This document shows, in pieces, positions 48,707 to 53,902 of a stretch of DNA of 53,902 bases (position 1 is the stretch's first letter; the number at the start of each line of letters is the position of its first letter). A program made the translations under genes and the position numbers. The notes beneath the pieces are model-generated. The model was not told the DNA's origin, made no database searches, and saw only the letters and a program-made list of their open reading frames with translations. The DNA is from Bacteroidales bacterium. GTDB taxonomy: Bacteria > Bacteroidota > Bacteroidia > Bacteroidales > UBA1715. The stretch is from NCBI GenBank assembly GCA_016714605.1, contig JADKDL010000022.1, positions 1-53,902 on the forward strand, given 5' to 3'.

Positions 48707-49045
48707 ATGAAAATAAATATAGTAAAAGAAACACAAATTGTAGAAACTCCCCATAAATTGGATGTTCGCAAACTTTACGATAAAGATTCTGCTCAAGCTA
48801 TGCACATTACCTTGCAACCGGGCGAAGCACTAAAACCACACATAACCCCTGTCGATGTATTCTTTTATATTTTGGAGGGGTCGCCTGAGGTATTAGTTGG
48901 TGATGAAAAGATTCAAGTACAAGCAGACAGTTTAGTGGAAAGCCCGAAGGATGTAGTGCATTGTCTGTACAACAACTCAAACGCTGTTGCACGTATTTTG
49001 GTTGTTAAAGCACCAAGGCCATCGACACAAACTAAATTATTGTAA
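48707..49045 (+). CDS. Cupin-domain protein
   Basis: This 112-residue single-domain cupin contains HITLQPGEALKPHITPVDVFFYILEGSPEV (cupin motif 1, His-rich, with G(X)5HXH-like spacing slightly altered) and VESPKDVVHCLYNNSNAVARILVVKAP (motif 2). Such small cupins bind a metal or small ligand and are common beside TetR-controlled efflux operons. It lies 11 nt after tetR. The substrate is unknown. It is intact. Confidence 0.85.
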   Translation: MKINIVKETQIVETPHKLDVRKLYDKDSAQAMHITLQPGEALKPHITPVDVFFYILEGSPEVLVGDEKIQVQADSLVESPKDVVHCLYNNSNAVARILVVKAPRPSTQTKLL

Positions 49046-49057
49046 ATTATAGTAATT

Positions 49058-50416
49058 ATGAAAGATAAAAAAAATTTAAACGTTGAGTTAGTGAATATTC
49101 ACACGCTAAAATGGTTGTTATCATTTGTAATGGTGATGGTGATAACCTTTCAAGGACAAGCACAAACATGGTCGTTGGAACAATGCATAGATACAGCCCA
49201 GATACATAATAAAAGCCTTCAAATAGGTAGAAATAATATGGCAATTGGCGTACAAAAAGAAAAAGAAGCCACTGCAAACCTGTTTCCCAAAGTGAATGTA
49301 GTGGGCGATTACAAGTATTTCACCGATTTACCCTATCAACTTATGCCTATGTCAACCTTCAATCCTACTGCACCAGAAGGTCAATTCAGAGAAGCTCAGT
49401 TTGGTGTGCCTCACAATATGAGTGCTGCAATTCAGGTAGCATTGCCTTTGTATAATCCACAAATATATGGAGGTATCAGAACCACTAAAATTGCTGCCGA
49501 GATAACCGAATTACAATACAAAAAAACTGAGGAACAAGTATTTTTCGAAATTTCGAACCTTTATTATAATATCCAGATTTTACAACATCAGTTGGCTTTT
49601 GTTGACAGCAATATCCTTAATACGGCTAAACTTCTTGAAAACTTGCAGCTTTTGCATCAACAGTTGATGATTAAAGGGACTGATGTTAAAAAAGTAGAGC
49701 TTCAACTAGAGCAATTAAGAACCCAAAAAGATATTATTGCGAACAATGCAGAACAGGTATTGAACGCTCTGAAATTATCGATGGGAAAGCCTTCGAGTTT
49801 AAACATACAAATAGAAACTGATATTCAATTTAATATCAATGAATATACGAATACAACGACTGTTGATTTACAACTTATAAATTCGCAAAATAGCCTTCTC
49901 AATAGTGAATTGAAAACTTTGAAGAATTCGAGATTGCCAACAATTTCATTATATGGAAGCTACGGACAAACAGGTTTTGGCTATGATAAAAAGCCCGATG
50001 ATTTTCTAAAATTCTTTCCTTCAAGTTTTGTTGGACTTCAACTCTCTTATCCACTTTTTAATGGCACAGTTACCTATCGAAAAATTAATCAAAAAAAGAT
50101 AGAAATTCAAAATAGCCAGTTGCAAATAAGCTTAGCAACAGACCAAAATAATATGCTAATTGAGAATGCTAACCGTCGTAGAGCAGTTACTCAAAAAACA
50201 ATAGCAAATACTTTGTCGCAAATAGATTTGGCACGAACTGTTTATGAACAAACAAGCTTACAACAGAAAGAAGGTACCGCCAATTTAACCGATGTGCTAT
50301 TGGCTGACAATACTTTGCGAGAGGCACAACAGAACTATCTATCGGCTATTGTAGAATATCTGAAAGCTGATTTGGAATTAAAGAAATTAACAGGTAACAT
50401 AAACAAACAACAATAA
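49058..50416 (+). CDS. TolC-family outer-membrane factor
   Basis: This 452-residue protein has a signal peptide (WLLSFVMVMVITFQGQAQ after a 20-residue charged start) and the two structural repeats of TolC proteins: WSLEQCIDTAQIHNKSLQIGRNN, then after about 190 residues LQLINSQNSLLNSELKTLKN. Long coiled-coil helices (QLLHQQLMIKGTDVKKVELQ, NTLSQIDLARTVYEQTSLQQ) fit the periplasmic tunnel. It forms the outer-membrane exit duct for the RND pump encoded downstream. It is intact and follows the cupin gene by 12 nt. Confidence 0.92.
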   Translation: MKDKKNLNVELVNIHTLKWLLSFVMVMVITFQGQAQTWSLEQCIDTAQIHNKSLQIGRNNMAIGVQKEKEATANLFPKVNVVGDYKYFTDLPYQLMPMSTFNPTAPEGQFREAQFGVPHNMSAAIQVALPLYNPQIYGGIRTTKIAAEITELQYKKTEEQVFFEISNLYYNIQILQHQLAFVDSNILNTAKLLENLQLLHQQLMIKGTDVKKVELQLEQLRTQKDIIANNAEQVLNALKLSMGKPSSLNIQIETDIQFNINEYTNTTTVDLQLINSQNSLLNSELKTLKNSRLPTISLYGSYGQTGFGYDKKPDDFLKFFPSSFVGLQLSYPLFNGTVTYRKINQKKIEIQNSQLQISLATDQNNMLIENANRRRAVTQKTIANTLSQIDLARTVYEQTSLQQKEGTANLTDVLLADNTLREAQQNYLSAIVEYLKADLELKKLTGNINKQQ

Positions 50417-50429
50417 TATTTCAGAGAAT

Positions 50430-50657
50430 ATGAAAATTGCAAAAAAGTACGAAATGTATGTAACACTTACTACAATGGTGCTAATTATGACCTGCGTAGT
50501 AACATTTGTAAGTGTGGGAGTTAATTTCGGGTTCAATCCCGGATTTGTTGCCAAATGGATGAAAATGTGGGCATTGGGTTTCTCGGTTGCTATTCCTGTG
50601 GTGCTAGTACTTATGCCCATTATCAAAAGAAATGTAGCAAAAATTGTACGTGAGTAA
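50430..50657 (+). CDS. DUF2798-family small membrane protein
   Basis: This 75-residue protein has two membrane helices (VTLTTMVLIMTCVVTFVSVGVN and FSVAIPVVLVLMPIIKRNV) separated by NPGFVAKWMKMWALG, the layout of DUF2798 proteins. It lies between the TolC-like and adaptor genes with spacings of 13 and 21 nt. Its function is unknown; the position suggests an accessory role in the efflux operon. It is intact. Confidence 0.85.
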   Translation: MKIAKKYEMYVTLTTMVLIMTCVVTFVSVGVNFGFNPGFVAKWMKMWALGFSVAIPVVLVLMPIIKRNVAKIVRE

Positions 50658-50678
50658 TCATCTAAAATTCTGATAAAC

Positions 50679-51733
50679 ATGAAAAAGAAAATTATATACA
50701 TCGTTATTGGTTTGGCACTTGTTGCTATTGTAGTTATCCGTCTGAAAACCAACAAAGAAACCACGCAAAATAGAGTGTATCAGTACGATAAAGAAACACC
50801 CATTAGTGTTCAGGTTGATTCCTTGAAATTGGAAAATGTGAACGCAGAAAATTCTTACACTGGTTCTTTTGAACCCAACAAGGAAACCAAAATAAGTGCT
50901 GAAATTCAAGGAAAAATTGGTTCGTTGCTTGTTGATTTGGGGAGTAGTGTAAACGTTGGACAGGCTTTAATTCAATTAGACAACTCGTTGTTAAAATTAC
51001 AGCTTCAATCTGTTGAAGTTCAGATTGAAGGGTTAGAAGCTGATGTAAAAAGATACACTGTGTTAGCTAATGCAGAGGCTATTCAAGGGGTTCAATTGGA
51101 AAAATCTCACTTGGCTTTAAAATCGGCAAATGTTCAGAAAACTACACTTCTTGAACAAATTAACAAAACCACCATCAAATCGCCATTTAATGGAATTGTA
51201 ACCGCTAAAATGACCGAGGAAGGGGCATTTGCAGCACCGGGTATGCCACTGTTGCAGATTACCGATATTTCGAAATTAAAATTCACCATCAATTTGCCGG
51301 AACAAAAAATGAATCAGTTTGAAGTAGGACAAACGAATCAACTCACGGTCGATGCATTTCCCGAAATTATATTGAAGGGTGAAGTTTCAATGATTGGCAG
51401 TAAAGCCAATATGGGAAATAGTTTCCCGGTTCAGTTTTTAGTTGGTAATACACCCGATTTGAAAATAAAATCAGGAATGTCGGGCAGTGTTCTTGTTGCA
51501 AATAAAAACGAACAGAAACAAATTATTATTCCTTCATCGTCAATTGTTGGAACTAATTTAAAACCTCAAGTTTATAAAGTAAAACAAGGCAAAGCAACAT
51601 TAAGTGATATAGCTATATCGAAACGTATTGGAAACAAATTGTAATAGAGAAAGGATTAACAGATGGAGACGTAATTGTTACCAATGGGTTTATAAATCTT
51701 TTCGATGGTGCAAATGTTTCAATTAAAAACTAA
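50679..51733 (+). pseudogene. RND efflux periplasmic adaptor, one frameshift near the C-terminus
   Basis: This membrane-fusion protein has an N-terminal anchor (IIYIVIGLALVAIVVIRL), barrel-sandwich halves (GKIGSLLVDLGSSVNVGQAL; TTIKSPFNGIVTAKMTEEGAF), a coiled-coil hairpin, and a beta-barrel (LKFTINLPEQKMNQFEVG). At 51,632 or so one base is missing: the frame stops as GNKL, whereas reading across gives QIVIEKGLTDGDVIVTNGFI and NLFDGANVSIKN to the stop at 51733. With the base restored it has about 351 residues. The truncated form lacks only the last about 35 residues. It precedes the RND gene by 6 nt. Confidence 0.9.
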
Positions 51734-51739
51734 AAAGTC

Positions 51740-53902
51740 ATGAATATCACAGAAATTGCCATAAAACGCCCATCACTGATAATAGTTCTTTTTAGCGTAT
51801 TTACGCTTTTAGGAATTATAGGTTATAAAAACTTAAGTTATGAGCTGTTGCCAGACTTTAACCAGCCTGTGGTAGTAATCAAGACCATGTATCCGGGTGC
51901 AGAACCACAAGAGGTGGAAACTTCTGTTTCGAGAAAAATTGAAGATGCTCTTTCGAATTTGGAAGGTGTAGATTATTTGGAAACAAAGTCAATGCCCAAT
52001 GCATCGGTTATTATTGCCAACCTTAAATATGGGACAAATGTTGATAAGGCCATGCAAGATGCACAACGCTATATCGACAATATCAAAAAAGATTTGCCTG
52101 CCGACATTCAAAGTCCTGTGATGAGCAAAGTTTCACCTAACGATTTGCCAATTATCTCTATAAGTGCAACTAGCAAACTGTCTGATACAGAGTTTTTTCA
52201 GAAAATGAAAGATGATTTTTTGCCTCAGATACAGCAATTGAAAGGTGTGGCAGAAATAACTTTGCTTGGTGGTGAGGAGCGTGAGTTTCAAGTGAAGGTA
52301 AATCAGGATAAATTAGTGTATTATAAAATTTCGCTCAGTCAGGTAGTCGATGCCATAAATCGTACTGGATTAGACCTTCCTGCCGGAAAAGTTCAAACAC
52401 AAAAAGAGAATAATTCGGTACGTATTACAGGTAAATTTACAGCTATTGAAGATATAATGAATGTGCAGGTTGCAATGCCAATGCCAAACAGTCCAGTGTA
52501 TGTAAAAGATATTGCCAATGTTATTGACGGAGTTAAGGAAGTAGCTTCGGTAAGTCGCTACAACGGAGTAAATGGTATAGGGCTGATGCTAAAAAAACAA
52601 GGTGATGCAAATGCCGTAGATGTTTCAAAACTGGTTCAGGAAAAATTGAAAGTAATCGAAGAACAGAATAAAGATGCAGGTGTAAAATTTACAATAGCCG
52701 ACGATTCTACCGACAAAACCATAGCAGCAGTAAACTCGGTTGTATTCGACTTGTTTTTGGCTGTAATATTGGTTTCTATCGTAATGTTATTGTTTTTAAG
52801 AAGCTACCGCAACTCGTTAATTGTATTGGTTTCCATACCCACATCGCTTGTTACAGCTTTTGCCGTTATGTGGCTTTTGGGCTATACCCTGAATTTGATG
52901 ACCCTGCTCGCTATGTCATTAATCATTGGAATTTTAGTTGATGATGCCATAGTTGTTCTCGAAAATATTCAACGCCATTTAGACAAAGGAAAAGAAAAAC
53001 GCAATGCAGCAATGGATGGTCGTATGGAAAATAGGTTTTCGACTCTCTCTATTACATTGGTTGATGTGGTTGTTTTTTTGCCTATTTTATTTTGCAAGTT
53101 TTGGTGCCGACATGCTCAAACAATTTTCTGTTATCATTATCACCCTCTACACTCACAAGTTTGCTAAGTTTCACCTTACCCCTTGGCTTGTCACGAATAG
53201 GGAAAAAGAAGATTTGCAACCACCAATATAATGAATCGTTTTTTGCTTTGGTTCGAACATCAGTTAAACACTTTTATTGAATGGTACGGCAGACAGCTTG
53301 TTTGGGTACTCAGCCATAAACTGATATTTACAGGCATAGTTTTGTTGCTTTTTGTAATGACTTTAGGAATAATGAAGCAAGGTATCATTGGTAAAGAGAT
53401 GATGTCCACAGGCGACCAAGGAAAGTTTCGTTTAAATTTGGAGTACGATAAAACAATAACAGTCCAGCAGAATAATATACGTATCTCCAGCAAATTGAAA
53501 ACTATATTAACACAACAGCCCGAAGTTTCTACGCTTTTCAACAATATTGAGGTAAAGCACGGGTATAGGAAGTCTTGGTGTTGGAGCTGCCAATAAATCG
53601 GAATTTACGATACAACTGAAATCAAGAAAAAAAGAAGCATGAAAACGGAAGAGTTTATGAAATATCTTCTTTCTGCAGCTAGAAATCCGATTTTTCTGGA
53701 ATAAACTTTCAGTAGCTGTAATTGGTTTTGCTACCCAAAGGAGCGCCAATCAAAATTACATTAAGTGGGGTGATATAGATTTGGTAATGAAAACATCCCG
53801 CAGGAATTGAAATCGGTTATAGAAACCATTCCGGGAGCTGATAATGTTCAATTGTCGGTAGTGGAAGGAAATCCGAATATAAAGTAATTCCCGACAAAGA
53901 TA
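51740..53902 (+). pseudogene. RND-family efflux permease (HAE1-type), frameshifted and cut by window edge
   Basis: The inner-membrane pump of the operon begins MNITEIAIKRPSLIIVLFSV. It has the usual LPDFNQPVVVIKTMYPGAEPQEVE porter segment, GVAEITLLGGEEREFQVKVN, and the membrane block FLRSYRNSLIVLVSIPTSLV then MSLIIGILVDDAIVVLENIQRH, with the two Asp of proton coupling. It breaks near 53,090 (FLPILF to LKQFSVIIIT) and again near 53,160-53,230 and 53,570. Later readable pieces are GKEMMSTGDQGKFRLNLEYD and GAANKSEFTIQLKSRKK. At least four lesions fall in the last 800 bp, more than anywhere else in the window. Confidence 0.88.

Larger units (their letters stand above)
23937..53902 (+). mobile_element. 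Integron-like cassette array, at least six cassettes, right end outside window
   Basis: Inferred cassettes: c1 23937-28711, c2 28712-30060, c3 30061-31855, c4 31856-43723 (includes an IS), c5 43724-47636 (includes an IS), c6 47637 to beyond the window. Each junction is G/TT. The first 8-9 nt of c1 to c5 are exactly complementary to the R'' box of that cassette's own terminal site: TTGTGTTGC versus GCAACACAA for c2, TTAGCCACA versus TGTGGCTAA for c3, TTAGGGGGC versus GCCCCCTAA for c5. All cassette operons except the one minus-strand gene in c4 read in the array direction. Cassettes c2 and c5 start their ORF 24-25 nt after the junction and have no promoter of their own. Confidence 0.85.

Overview
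The window looks like a low-GC Bacteroidota chromosome, probably from an anaerobic or microaerobic, Bacteroidales-like organism. The signs are promoters of the TAnnTTTG type, a type IX secretion C-terminal sorting domain, lipoproteins with Bacteroidota-style lipoboxes, a sodium-pumping oxaloacetate/pyruvate-type decarboxylase (oadG-oadA-oadB), futalosine-pathway menaquinone synthesis (mqnD) and a hybrid-cluster protein (hcp).

Positions 1 to about 22,000 are ordinary chromosome. They hold hemL (cut by the window edge), two RelE/ParE-type toxin-antitoxin pairs, surface lipoproteins, a chemotaxis receptor with an in-frame stop, the oad operon, ruvX-def-lipoprotein-comEC, mqnD, and a large T9SS-secreted protein. 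Palindromic dispersed repeats and a 21-bp minisatellite lie between them.

From about 22,750 to the right edge the window reads as an integron-like cassette array. A XerC/D-type tyrosine recombinase (22,755-23,892), which lacks the insertion typical of IntI, is followed by a candidate attI with a 10-bp inverted repeat. At least six cassettes follow, separated by five attC-like sites of about 130 bp. Each site has long imperfect inverted arms and a G/TT crossover. In every complete cassette the first 8-9 nt are the exact complement of the R'' box in that cassette's own terminal site, which is the signature of circular cassettes integrated at G/TT. All nine mismatches in the paired arms are A (left) opposite C (right), so they become G.T wobbles on the bottom strand, the strand used by integrons.

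The cassettes carry: (1) a type III restriction-modification pair; (2) a secreted protein with calcium-binding repeats; (3) hcp plus a BFD-like [2Fe-2S] protein; (4) a Fur regulator with a heavy-metal efflux operon (DUF6660-like protein, CusA-TolC fusion, CusB, CDF transporter) and a carboxypeptidase-regulatory-like protein; (5) an SdiA-regulated-like lipoprotein; (6) a TetR-cupin-TolC-DUF2798-adaptor-RND operon running off the edge. The two large multigene cassettes (1 and 4) are each bracketed by a covarying two-stem hairpin, and another copy lies near the start of cassette 6.

Two near-identical 2.5-kb IS91-like elements, each encoding an HUH-type transposase and its own tyrosine recombinase, are inserted at the same position inside the R'' box of two different attC-like sites.

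Many genes carry single-base deletions or in-frame stops, and two (oadA, hcp) have lost about 70-80 codons internally. These may be real decay or consensus errors in the assembly. Reading frames are described as they stand, with the lesion noted in each entry.
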